Assembly: GCA_023014335.1 (NCBI GenBank)
Contig: JAECYW010000011.1
Span: 806,001-870,000 of the forward strand
Reading direction: 5' to 3'
Source: Galerina marginata
Lineage: Eukaryota; Basidiomycota; Agaricomycetes; Agaricales; Galerinaceae
Length of the DNA stretch: 64,000 nucleotides
A program made the translations under genes and the position numbers. Positions within the stretch are counted from its first letter, which is position 1. The number at the start of each line of letters is the position of its first letter. Below are positions 35,205 to 46,144 of this stretch, piece by piece. Below the pieces are notes generated by a model that was not told the DNA's origin, did no database searches, and was given only the letters and a program-made list of their open reading frames with translations.

Positions 35205-36101
35205 ATGTCGCTGAATCTGACCGAATTTCCACCCTGCCACCTGGCGAAATCTTCTCCAGAGATATGGGATGCCCAATTTGAGGCGCTGTTCCGCCAAAAG
35301 GCTATTATCACTACCGCCAAAGGGTTCTTCGATGGCACAATCGTCGAGGAGCGCCTCAATTTCAGCTCCACGCGGCACCAGTCTAACTTGGAGGAGTACG
35401 CAGGGCTGAAAAAAACTCTGTGTGGTTTGCAATACAGGGTCTCTGCTGAGGCTGTTACCTGTCTGTACGTTGAACATAACATTTGGGATTGATGATCATT
35501 TCAAGCAACTGATATCCTTGTAGAACTTCCCGGGATCTAAAAGATAAATGGCTCTCTGCCTCCGTCTCTGTTCGCGAGAAGCATGTCCTCATAGGCATTG
35601 CTGGTGCATGCGCCATCTCGCCGAATTTGAATAAAGCCCGCCTCTCCTGCGCTAAAGAGCTTCGTGTTGCTTACTGTAGGTTATCTTCGACTTTAAAACT
35701 TCCTTGTTCGGATTCAATCTCACCAAAAGTGCGTAGTGAGTAATACAGGAGAGACGCTCCTTAATTTACTCGATGACATTGCTCCGTACGACCTGTCGGA
35801 AATGCCCTCCGAACCGTGCGTCGTTTCTCAAAACCTCAGAGCATTTTTTGATCAGGAATCACTACACATAGACAGTACATTAACAACGACGAATGGGATC
35901 ACGTACAGAACGTCCATCAGGACTTTAAAGACGACGTCGAAAGGGTTGCAATGGGGCTCATCCTGGTCCTCCGTGCCAAGCTTATCAGTGGGTTTCCAAC
36001 ATAGTCCTCCGAGGTCCTCCTGACTATCTTCTATCGACAGCACATGCTCTCCAGTTCATCATTCGCTCGTTTCTCGGTATGGCCCTACCAGTAGTGCCAG
36101 T
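35205..36101 (+). pseudogene. MYND zinc-finger gene copy A, 5' half
   Basis: It begins MSLNLTEFPPCHLAKSSPE and continues with WDAQFEALFRQK, then after an intron WLSASVSVREKHVLIGIAGA, closely matching copy B at 41096. A further intron leads to SNTGETLLNLLDDI. Relative to copy B there is a 2-nt insertion shortly after AFFDQESL (around 35865), which throws the reading frame off, and an in-frame TAG in the restored phase near 36003. The gene is then split by a transposon-like element at 36102, so copy A is very unlikely to make a full protein. Part of the frame confusion is shared with copy B, so a missed intron cannot be ruled out for that part. Confidence 0.7.
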
Positions 36102-36172
36102 ATGGGCCATATAGTGTGCGGAAAATCGCGTGCGGTAATTCAAAAATATTACAGGTTTGAAATATGAAAATT

Positions 36173-36443
36173 CGGTACGTGTTTGCAAATTTCGAAGAAT
36201 TGAGTACATGTTTGCGGAATTCACAAAAACTAGTACATGTTTGCAGACTTGCAAAATTCGGTACATGTTTGTAAAATTCACGGAAACTGGTACATGTTTG
36301 CGAAATTCATGAAAACCGGTACATGTTTGCGAAATTCACGAAAATCGGTACATGTTTGCCGAATTCGTAAAATCGGGTACACGTTTGCAAAATTCACAAA
36401 ATCGGGTACATGTTTGCGAAATTTGTAAATTCTGGTACATGTT
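36173..36443 (+). repeat. Left subterminal array, ~10 x GGTACATGTTTGC units
   Basis: Ten degenerate units spaced roughly 25-32 bp apart each carry TACATGTTTGC followed by an AATTCACGAAAA-like spacer. They point in one direction and mirror the array at the right end of the element. Subterminal repeats of this sort are usually transposase-binding sites. The ATG-like frame running through the array is a repeat artefact. Confidence 0.85.
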
Positions 36444-37372
36444 CAGGACTTAGGTTGTTTCTTCTCTGGAGTTCCTCTGGGCAGGGGCTAGTGCTGTTGC
36501 CTTAGGCGCCCATAGGTTATAGTTCCCGGCCATTTCTATCTAAACCTTAAGTACAGGTAACCTCTCAGGCCTGGGGGTGCTTCGTCGTACCCGTACAAGT
36601 GACGGGCACGGGCACGGGTAACAACTCACATACCCGTAACCTTCAAAACGGGCCCAAAAACGTATTTTCTGACCCAGAATTGACTGAGATATCACTGATT
36701 TCGTGAAATTCCTCGAAATAAGCCCTCTCCCACTCAATTCTTGGCCGTTTTGGCTGTTCTTGGACTTATTTGACAGGTGAACCCGTGCGGGTCGCGGGTA
36801 CGGATAAGCGCCCAAACACCCGCAGTTACCTGTGCCGTTCCCTAGCCCTGCGGCTATTGGTTTATTACTTCAAATCAAAATTCTGCCATTCAGAAAATGA
36901 ATTCGCCAAGGAAGCTTGTCCTTCAAATCCGCAGCCTACCAGCCGTCGGCCCCACCGCATGGTCTGTCTTGCATCCTTCTGGCAGTGATCATATTCTAGG
37001 ATGAGTCGGGTGGGAAAGTATGAAGACTAACGACCAAACGTGAGTCAGATTTGGAAAGAGTATTACTGAGACCGGTTGGCGGTTAAACAATGAGGCAAGC
37101 TCTCAATTAAGTTGGCGCCCATGGGCTCCTGAACTGATGTAGTCGGCAACTCCATTGCGCAATGCCATTATATGAGCCTGAAACTAGTTACAGCCTGGGT
37201 AAGGCTACGGCAAATTTTGTGAAATTCGTCGAAATTGAGCACATATTCACCATTTCTTCACTGTTTTTGAGTCTCCGTTATCCAGGAGATTATGAGTATT
37301 TTAATTGATAAAAATCCACGTCAACGAAAGCGATAAGGTTGCAGATAAAACGTTGGCCGGGTCGAACAAGCG

Positions 37373-37434
37373 GAGGTCACGCGATCAGCGTCATAAACAC
37401 CCGCGGGTGTTTATGACGCTGATCGCGTGACCTC
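37373..37434. repeat. 62-bp perfect palindrome
   Basis: The 31 bases from GAGGTCACGCGATCAGCGTC to the centre at CCG|CGG are followed at once by their exact reverse complement, with no spacer and no mismatch. The next base on each side breaks the symmetry. It lies inside the 3.63-kb element, near its middle left part. It could extrude as a cruciform or be a tiny nested insertion. Confidence 0.9.
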
Positions 37435-39429
37435 ACTGTTTACTGAATTCGGAATAATGCCGAATTTGGATATGCGACGCCCGAAACTTGCTCAAACACG
37501 CCCTTTGCGCACTTGATTTACCCTTGCGCACCTCCTTGTACACCATGATTGACTTATACTTATGTGTAGCTGTCATTTTTCCGCGGCTATCAGGCTCAAA
37601 GTAGGATAGATGCCTTTATACAGATATTAAAATCCTGCAGGCTTCTCAGTCCACATACTTCAAGTTTTAACTAGTCAGCCATTGCCTTGCTTCCCATTAT
37701 GCTTTATCAAAACAATTTATTATGACATCCTACTAGTAATATAATTGACATCTAATGTGATATTCTACTGACAACATTCAACAATACTATTACTTGTACT
37801 TAGGTGGGGAGGAAGCAAGGGCAGTGCGGCGTTGAGGCACTGCGTTGGCCGTGTCAACGGAAGCAGAGGGTGCAGCGACCTCGATGCTCAATGCTGAATG
37901 AGGTGGCAAAGCGGAAAGCAGGGGTTAGTGGCATCATCTGGGCCTTTCGATGGTGCGGACAGAGCGTCATCAATTGCATTGGCGGCGGCTGAGGAGGAAC
38001 GGGATAGCCACGTCAACAGCGGTTGAGAGGACGAGCGTGGCAGGGCCGCGTTGAATGCAGTTCAGCCAGGCAGTAGAGCTGCATCAGGGGCGGCGTTGAC
38101 GACGGTGGCAGAGGCAGCATAGTGGAGGCAGCATCCCTAATGCCCGACGTCATTTGACATGCCAGAGCAGAGGGGCGCTGCCGTTAGAGTTGCAAGATGG
38201 AGGAGCCGCGTCCTAAAACGTTCGACACTACTCGTTAAACGTGAGTGGAAAAACAGGGGGAACTGGCATTCGATTCTATAACAATCCTGCGCCAATGCGG
38301 TGGGCTTTTGCACACCCATATGGGTCCTTTGTCGTGGCCTTGTCGTGTTCTGGTGCTCTTCACGCCTACGCAGTCGTTTCCTCGCGGACCCGTGTGGTGT
38401 CGATTGGCGCTACAATGGTTAGCTGGACAACAGGGGTTGTTTTAACGACGTACCTGGCATATGTCCCCCTTCCCTAATATCCTTCCGATTCATTGAGCTC
38501 ACTTTCCGGCCCACATCCCTCATTGGAGGGGAGGGGCACTCAGAATGGTGCTGGGTGTCGTTTCTGCTCTGTCATACGGGGCTTATGGGACAGCGGACAG
38601 ACGATGGACACGGCTGGAGGGAAAGGAGTGTGGTGATGGCTGCTGATGGTTGGAAGAATAGAAGCCGACGCCAACGGAAATAGAAGTGTGCCCTGTGAGA
38701 GCCGTCTAAATTTAGGTCCCGAACATGTCCTGATTTTCTTCATACTATCCCATTCCGGGACTTTGACAACTTTTTCGGTATTTGATACTTTACTCTACAA
38801 CCGCTGACCTTCCTGTCCTCAAACTTTCCCAAAAGTTGCGGATTTTTGGTTCATACTTGAATATCAAATTTAATTCGGAGAAAGTCGACAAGAGCTGAAG
38901 GCGGAGCGCTTCCGGTGCTCAAAAACGAATGGTTCCAGGAGATTGAAAACGATATAACGGAAAGTCACATCAAAATGTTCATATTCCGCACGCGCTGGCA
39001 TCATTTTTCTCCCTTTGAATTTCGGTCGGCGTTTAAAAACCATCACGTCCGTCACTCTTCACAAACACAGAAACCACTGTTCCTGGCTTTGCACTCGGAG
39101 GAATGGGTCCTCGAGCCCATAATTTTGCACAGTCAATGGCTTACTATCTGTGAATGTTCCTCCAAAAATTTGGGCTGAACAGATTGCCCAGTTTTACCAG
39201 ATCTACGACAACATCTCGTTACTTTGGTCCATTTACCGTAATCAAAATCACCATTTTTCAGTTCTACCCAAAGGAAGCTTCAATTTCCAGTTTTTTTTTG
39301 ATATTATCAATGTAATAGTCTATCTGTATGGATGTGCAAATTTTTGAGAAGGCGGGGCAAAAAATGAGGGAGAAAATCGACATTGTCAAACTCCTGGAAT
39401 TATCAAACTCCCGGAATGGGATAGTAAGT

Positions 39430-39700
39430 GCAAACATGGACCGAGTTTCTCTGAAAACGTAAACATGCACCAGATTTCTTGAAAACGTAAACATGTACCG
39501 GTTTTGCGAAAAATCAAACATGTACCGAATTCACGTCAAATACAAACATGTACCGGATTTCTTTAAAAACGCAAACATGTACCGGTTTTTGTGAGAAATT
39601 AAACATGTACCAAATTTACATAAAATTACAAACGTGTACTAGATTTTTGAACTCTGTCAAAACATGTACCGGTTTTTTGAAATTTGTGCAAACATGTACT
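39430..39700 (-). repeat. Right subterminal array, ~10 x GCAAACATGTACC units
   Basis: About ten degenerate units reading CAAACATGTACCGG on the plus strand, the reverse complement of the left array. Spacing is about 25-32 bp with AT-rich spacers. The two arrays make the ends of the element strongly self-complementary. Confidence 0.85.
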
Positions 39701-39731
39701 GATTTGATTTTCCGCACAGTATATGGCCCAT

Positions 39732-40705
39732 ATGCCAGTCCTTAAGCAATCACACACTCAGGGGAAGAAGCAGCCCCTGGTTACTGAAAAATTTAGTAAA
39801 GAGGCCCACCTCCAAGCGTATGGTAAGGAAAAGTACGATGAGATGCTAGCGGAATGCAACGCTGCATACCGGGAGCGCAAGGCCAACAAAGTCGGCGCCT
39901 GTGACCATTGTTACAAGATGGCAAAGACAAGGGAAGTATTCAAGATGTGTAGCGCATGTGGCAAGATTGGTCGAGAGGTGCTATATTGCTCGAAGTACAT
40001 AAACTCAACTTCCTCCTTTTTTCTCGTCTAACCTACCTGAATTCAGGGAGTGCCAAGTCGCAAACTGGAAGAGAGAGCACAAGCCTATTTGTGGAAAACC
40101 TTTGAACTTTGAAACGGCAGCCAAGTTAGCGACGATGGTCCCAAAGTTAAAGAAAACACCTCTCTTCCCACCCCCTGCGCCTGGTTTCAAGCGTCCACTT
40201 GAGGTAAACATAACCCACTTGTCTTTGTTCAGACCCATACACCTGAATAGCTCCTCAGACAAATGGAGCTGCTCTCAGACCACCCAACCTGCGAATATGC
40301 TGTCTATCGAAGCGTGTATGAAAATAACGAGAACATTGGTCTCATGACGTACGACCATCCTCTAGTCAAGCTGCTTTTCCACGAGCACCGAGAAAAGGCA
40401 ATGACGACAGGCCATCCGGTGCACGTCTCAGTCATGTGCGAGTATATTTTATGGGACATCGAAATCCGTGGGGCGCAGGACTTTACGCGGGAGAACGTGA
40501 TCGAGCAGTTTAGCAGGGAATATCGTTTGACTGTCGATGATCTCACCCACAGGCTTGAGGTGCTTGACGAGATGAGAGCTAATCGTGAGGGTTGTCGACC
40601 GTAAGTCCTTAATAGAATATGGCATTTATGGATTGTTGATGTCTTTTTCTGTTGTCCAGAATCATATGCTATGCAGTTCTGCCAGACAAAATAGAGCCCA
40701 TTTAA
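39732..40705 (+). pseudogene. MYND zinc-finger gene copy A, 3' half
   Basis: This half holds the MYND finger: CDHC, CSAC, then LYCSK|ECQVANW across an intron and HKPIC. The next intron joins FKRPLE to LLRQMELLSDHPT, and a last one leads to IICYAVLPDKIEPI before TAA. The finger and all splice sites are intact and match copy B; only the separation from the 5' half by the element breaks the gene. An ATG created at the element border (39723) could start a truncated protein with the finger, so some product is possible. MYND fingers bind proline-rich partner peptides. Confidence 0.65.
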
Positions 40706-40826
40706 TTGATGTACACCCAGGACTGCCCCTTTCCCTTTCTCTCCCTGTTAGAACCCCAATTTCAGTATTTTTGTGGTTTTCTGCCTCAATCTTTCAGCTT
40801 TATTTAGTCGATCGTCACATATCACG

Positions 40827-43165
40827 GTGCGAAGAAATGTTGTCTGCTATCCAAATTATGTGGCGTTTTCCTCGTGAACTTCATCTTCCAGCAAGTTATC
40901 TAACAGTGGCACTGTTGTCGCCAGGATCGCAAAGAATATCGGATCAAATTTTCGGTGGTTAGAGGTGCGTCATCAACCTCCTATTTTTGGCGCAGTCCGA
41001 AACAACTTGAAACAAGACCTTCCAAACCCAAACTCCAACCGCGCCTGTTAAAACTCAACCATCCTCCACCCATCCAACTTGCACCGTTTGGCACCATGTT
41101 TCTGTCTGTGACCGAATATCCACCCTGTCACCTGGCGAAATCTTCTCCGGAGACATGGGATGCCCAATTTGAAGCGCTGTTCCGCCAAAAGGCTCTTATC
41201 ACCACCGCCGAAGGGTTCTTCGATGGCACAATGCTCGAGGAGCGCGTGAATTTCAGTCCCATGCAGCACCAGTCCAACTTGGAGGAATACGCATCGCTGA
41301 AAAGGACTCTGTGTTGTTTGCAATACAGGGTCTCCGCTGAGGCTGCTACCCGCCTGTACGTTGAACATGAAACTTACGATGCTGGTGATCATTTCAAATG
41401 ACTGATACTCTTGTACATGTAGAAATTTCGAGGATCTAACTGATCAATGGCTCTCTGCCTCCGTTTCTGTTCGCGAGAAGCATGTCCTCATAGGCATCGC
41501 AGGCGCATGCGCCATTTCGCCGAATTTGAATAAAGCCCGCCTCTCCTGCGCAAAAGAGCTTCGTGTTGCTCACTGTAGGTTATTTTCGACCTTAACAATT
41601 GCTTCTTCGAATCAGAACTCACCCTACTTCTGCAGTGAGCAATAAAGGAGAGACACTCCTTGATTTGCTCAGCAAAATCATGCCGGACGACCTGTCAGAG
41701 GTGCCCTCTGAACCGTGCGTCCTTTCTCAAAGTCCCAGAGGCATTTTTTGATTGGGAATCATTACGCAGACAGTACATAATCAACGAAGAATGGGAACAT
41801 GTACAGAGCGTTCATCAGGACTTTAAGGACGACGTTGAAAAGGTCGCAATGGGGCTCATCCTGGTCCTCCGTGCTAAGCTTATCAGTGGGTTTCCGTCAT
41901 GGTTCTTTGAGGTGCTCCTGACTCTCTTCTATCGATAGCTCACGCTCTCCAGTTCATCGTTCGCTCGTTCCTCGGTATGGAACTACCAGTAGTCCTGGTC
42001 AGTAAGAAATCGCACGCTCCGGGGAAAAAGCAGCCTTTGGCGTTCGAAAGATTTAGTAAGGAGGCCAGGCTCCAAAAATATGGTAAGGAGAAGTTTGATG
42101 AGATGGCTCTGGAAAGCAAAGTGGCGTACCAGGAGCGCAAGGCCAACAAAGTCAGCGAGTGTCAACATTGTAACAGGAAGGAAAAGACGAGGGGAGTATT
42201 CAAGAAGTGTTCTACATGTTACGAGATCGGTCGAGAGGTGCTATATTGCTCCAGGTATATATATCTGACTGCTCGTTGCCCTTTTTTAACCTACTTAAAT
42301 TCAGGGAGTGCCAAGTCGCGGACTGGAAGACAGGGCACAAACTTATCTGCGGAAAACCCTTGGACTACGAGACGGCAGCCAAGTTAGCGGCAATGGTCCC
42401 AAAGTTAAATAAATCGCCCCTCTTCCCACCTCCTGCGCCTGGCTTCAAGCGTCCACTTGAGGTAAACATTAGTCTTTCGTCTTTCTCTACACCCACATAA
42501 TTTACTCACGAACTGCTCCCCCATTCTAAATAGCTCCTCAGCCAAATAGATATCCTCTCCGACCACCCAACGTACGACTACGCCATTTACCGGAGCGTAT
42601 ATGAAAATGACGAGAACATCGGTCTCATGACCTACTCTAATCCCGAAGCCAAGAAGATTTTCCGCCATTACCGTGAAAGGGCAGTGACCACAGGCCACTT
42701 GTTAAGTGTCGCACTCATGTGCGAGTATATTTTGTGGGACTTCGAAATACGCGGGTCGCAGGACTTTACGCGGGAGAAGGTGATCGAGCAGCTCAGCAGG
42801 GAATATCGGTTGACTGTCGAGGATCTTACCCACCAGCTTCAGATACTTGATGAGGTGCGAGAAACTCACCCGAATCGTCTACAGTAAGTCTTCGATAGAA
42901 TATGGCTTTTATGGATTGTTGATGCCCTTTTCTGTTGTCCAGATTCATAATATCCAGTGGGACTCGCATATATCGTGATCTGTAGGGCACATCACATATA
43001 TCGTGGTCTGGCTAGGAGAGACTAGGTGGGACTTGATTTGCCAGATAACTTGGACACGGAGCTACTGTAGTTGACATACACCCAAGACTGCCCCATTCCC
43101 TGTTACAACCCGAATTTCAGTAGTTCTTTTGTGGTTTTCTGCCTCAATCCTTAGGTTTTCTCAAG
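40827..43165 (+). repeat. Tandem duplication unit B (MYND gene, uninterrupted)
   Basis: This is the direct repeat of 34930-40805 without the element. Similarity runs from the promoter (GGTGCGAAGAAATGTTGTCT) to the 3' flank (ACACCCAAGACTGCCCC). Unit B differs by a short stretch near 42943-43070 replacing part of the last exon and downstream sequence. Confidence 0.85.
41096..42985 (+). CDS. MYND zinc-finger protein copy B (middle part frame-disrupted)
   Basis: The start reads MFLSVTEYPPCHLAKSSPE. After two introns the frame reaches PSEPCVLSQ and then stops early because of one extra base relative to copy A near 41735. The next segment, VPEAFFDWESLRRQYI to VAMGLILVLRAKL, is intact in another phase, and the MYND half is in phase from AHALQFIVRSFLGMELP onward. 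The finger is complete (CQHC, CSTC, LYCSR|ECQVADW, HKLIC). Then come EYILWDFEIRG and REYRLTVEDLTHQL. Either the gene is a recent pseudogene, or a second product starts at ATG 41977, which gives an uninterrupted MYND protein. Function is unknown; MYND fingers mediate protein binding. Confidence 0.55.
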
Positions 43166-43504
43166 TTTTCTTTCAATTACTTACAGTACAGCATGCTTTC
43201 ACTTGTGTGGTTGCCAGTGGGGCTCGGCCCGGGATCAGGACAATTCGTAATTGTCAACCCCGAACTTAACCACCATCGTATTGACTCAACGGTCTTGTAC
43301 CTACTTTCGTTACCGTCTATGGGTATAGACTGACTATTTCACAGCCTGAATGTGATATTTCTGGAACACGTTGACTGTTGATCGCTACTTCGGCGCTGTG
43401 CCAAATATAGTAGTATAAGGTGGACCTTGGAGTCAACTTTTCCCCCCGCAGTCATGCCAGCGCTCCGGTATCAGAGTCCTTGAAACGCCCCAAGGATTTG
43501 GGCA
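42986..43504. other. Intergenic, start of F-box promoter region
   Basis: The first part belongs to duplication unit B, the rest is unique sequence ahead of the F-box gene at 43505. No gene or clear core element is visible. Confidence 0.4.
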
Positions 43505-45803
43505 ATGGATCCTGCACCTCGAAATCGTCGCCTATCCAGGATCATTGGTTTCCTCGACAATGCCTTTACCCGGCCAAACGTTGACAAGGCTCCAATATCA
43601 CCCGTCCCACACCTGCTGAAATCAAACACTGCCCCCACCGAACAGGAGAGGCAGAAGATTGAAGAATGCCTTTGCGTCACTCGGGGGCAAGCAGTTAACC
43701 TACAGGAACTACTTCAAGGTAACCGCTCATTCAACGACTCAGAACAGTCGCAGATTGTTCGCGGTTTGCACTTCACGGAAACGTTCATCTATACTCACCA
43801 GTCCCTCCTTTCACTCTTGCGCATCCTCCCGGATGAGCTTTTAGTCCTGATATTCTTATTCTGTCTCCCGGACCTTGATTCTCAGCCGTGGGGTCCCCGC
43901 CCATGGAATACCATTCCTTCATTCCGAATTTCTCAAGTTTGCAGTAAGTGGCGCAGCATTGCCCTTGATACGGCAAACCTTTGGAATATCCTTGGAGACG
44001 TGCGCGTTAATTCCAACACGGCCAAGAGAGGACGACACTCCCACCTCGCTTTTCTCAAGGAACTTTTGCAACGATCTCGATCCACTGACCTTTGGATATA
44101 CGTGTCCACGACTGGAAGGGATTATGCCGAAGGCAAACACCCGGTGCTTGACCTTCTCGTGAAATACGAAGCAAGATGGGCCGCATTTGGCATTTCTTCG
44201 AGCATCTCCACTGTCAAAGCCATCTGCGAGCCGGCATCTGCAACACGTCGACCTTATCTCTCACTTACACGACTTCGCAAACTTTATCTTGACGGACGTG
44301 TGGGCACAATTATTCCAAGGATTGTCGGCTTTGCCCATGCACCGGTGTTGACAGAAGTCTCTATCTCAGGTATGTGTCCCCAGGGTTTTCTACTCCCTTA
44401 CAAGACGCTGCGGGTGTACAAGGAAGGCACTCCTGGACGACCTTATGACAGACGCTCTAAACTACCAGAGGTCTTAGCGAATGCTAATGAGTTGGAGGAG
44501 CTGGAATTATGGGAATTAGCGATGCCTACCAGGGCGACCGAAACAACACCACTGGTTTTACGAAACCTGAAGAGGTTACAGATAAATCCGGACAAGCATT
44601 TCTCGTTCCAAGAAAACGCAACGACTCTTTTGGATACACTGGTCCTACCAGCACTTAGAGAGCTAAAGCTAGGAGGATTTACTGGCTGTTTTGCTCCCAT
44701 TGTAACCATAACTTCACTCTTCCAACGCTCCATGTTCATGGATCTGCAAAAGTTATTTCTTCGGGATATTACCCTCCCTCCGGGCGAGCTGAGCTTTTTA
44801 CTCAACTTCACACCGTACCTGGAAGAACTCAGTGTAGATTTTCCGCCTCTTGAGGACCTTCTTCGTATGACCAACCCGGAGACTCTAGATGATGCAGGTG
44901 CCTTACAGCTTGCACCGAAATTGAGAAGTATTGTCCTACATGCACGGCATGGGCAAAACCAAGTGGCAGCGCACAAGGACGAGATTCTAGCGCTCGTGCA
45001 TTCAAGACTCGAAAGCCGTTGGGAGATGGCAATAGCTAGTGACGTGATTGGAGTCGGGAATGAATTTAATGGCCATGAACAGGAAGCCTTCAAGTTTTGC
45101 CTTGTTCTTCCTGATGCGAAGTCTGCACGTCGTGCCCAAGTCACCCTCAATTCTTGGTACGACGAGCCAAGAGACGAATTGGCGCAAAATGCGGGGGATC
45201 CGATACTCATCTGGACATGGCGCCGCCAATTACACTGGTCATTCCCGGAGTTAAATGAAGAACTCAGCTATGGTTTACCGGCCAGGAAATTCGGTCCAGG
45301 ATTTGCGGAAAGATTAGACGAGTTTTTCAGGGAGATGGAAGACTTTGAACTCAAGGCAGGAGCGGGTGTCGGCAATGTATACGTGCGGCTTTAAACCTGG
45401 TTCTTTTTTCTTGTTAGCCTAACGAATTAACCGGACTCTAGGTGTCGGAGCTTCACACTTCGCTACGCCGTCTAAGCAAATTTAAGGAAGCGCAATTGCC
45501 ACAAGACAAGAAGTACAGGTTCCGTGCGCGCGCCACAAACATTCTCAAAGAATGGGAACCGTTGATTCAGTCTGAGTTGGACGAGACAAAGGTTGACTGG
45601 GTGCTCAAAGGGAAGCGGGCCGTCGTCTATCGATATCGTTTAAATACTAAAGGTGAGTTGGCCACTTTCTTGATATATTCTACCTTATTAACCGTTCTAC
45701 TCTAGGTCTTCCCAATTCCTTTGGGGGTTTAGGTATAAATAGTATGGCGTATGAGCTGGAAGGCTATGAATACGAAGAGCTACTGTGGCCTGAATTGATG
45801 TAA
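43505..45803 (+). CDS. F-box protein with conserved 3' exon, tandem copy 1
   Basis: Exons 43505-45376, 45442-45652 and 45706-45803 give about 726 residues. The N terminus has ISPVPHLLKSN, then an F-box from LLRILPDELLVLIFLFCLPD to VCSKWRSIALDTANLWNIL. Leucine-rich strands fill the middle, for example LPALRELKLGGF and FTPYLEELSVDFPPLEDLL. The first intron ends the long exon at GVGN; the second exon encodes KKYRFRARATNILKEW and WVLKGKRAVVYRY, and the last ends EELLWPELM. A close paralogue follows at once at 46145 and a more distant one lies at 11784-13892 on the other strand. It is likely a substrate receptor of an SCF ubiquitin ligase, from family knowledge. Confidence 0.85.
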
Positions 45804-46144
45804 TACTACATTATGTCAATTTATGTATCAGTTAATAAAGCGTGCCAGCTGGAATAATAAAAAACATTTCTCACGCGACCATGAGCGCAGCTGTCCTTGA
45901 CTGCATCAGACTGCCTTTGTACTTCCATTGACTCGCTGTCTACCGTCAGGTTGCGACACATGTCCATCCTCTGGATATGAACCACACAACTGCGCGCCAG
46001 GATGATCACGCTGTCGTCACTGTCAATGGCTGTCGCGTATATGATTCCTTTGACGATGTGACTCACTAGCCGTCTCTCATGAGTACTATGGTGTTTTCTA
46101 GGGCTGCCTAAGTTCGATACGGGGTCGGATTCTAGAATTGGAGG
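45804..46144. other. Short intergenic spacer between tandem F-box genes
   Basis: This spacer must hold the polyadenylation region of the first F-box gene and the promoter of the second. No TATA-like box or repeat is obvious. Confidence 0.4.

Larger units (their letters stand above)
36102..39731. mobile_element. 3.63-kb TIR element inserted in a MYND gene
   Basis: The ends are inverted repeats of about 26 bp (ATGGGCCATATAGTGTGCGG at the left end, one base different at the right). The flanks carry TGCCAGT on both sides (36095-36101 and 39733-39739), an exact 7-bp duplication, or 8 bp with one mismatch. Copy B, with no insertion, shows the uninterrupted site. Inside each end lie about ten copies of a motif around ACATGTTTGC in opposite orientation. 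No transposase frame is visible, so it looks non-autonomous. A 7-8 bp duplication would fit hAT, Mutator, P or KDZ-type transposons; which one is open. Confidence 0.85.
34930..40805 (+). repeat. Tandem duplication unit A (MYND gene, interrupted)
   Basis: From the promoter (TGCGAAGGAATGTTGT...) through the 3' region (ATGTACACCCAGGACTGCCC, TTTTGTGGTTTTCTGCC) this unit aligns in direct orientation with 40827-43165. The two units are separated by only about 20 bp. Unit A is longer because of the 3.63-kb insertion at 36102-39731. Limits are approximate, read by eye. Confidence 0.85.

Noticed and set aside
36237..36428. Plus-strand frame of repeating Cys/Lys/Phe residues
   Set aside because: It is a translation of the subterminal repeat units, not a gene.
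36102..39731. LTR retrotransposon
   Set aside because: The ends are inverted rather than direct repeats and no gag or polymerase sequence is present.
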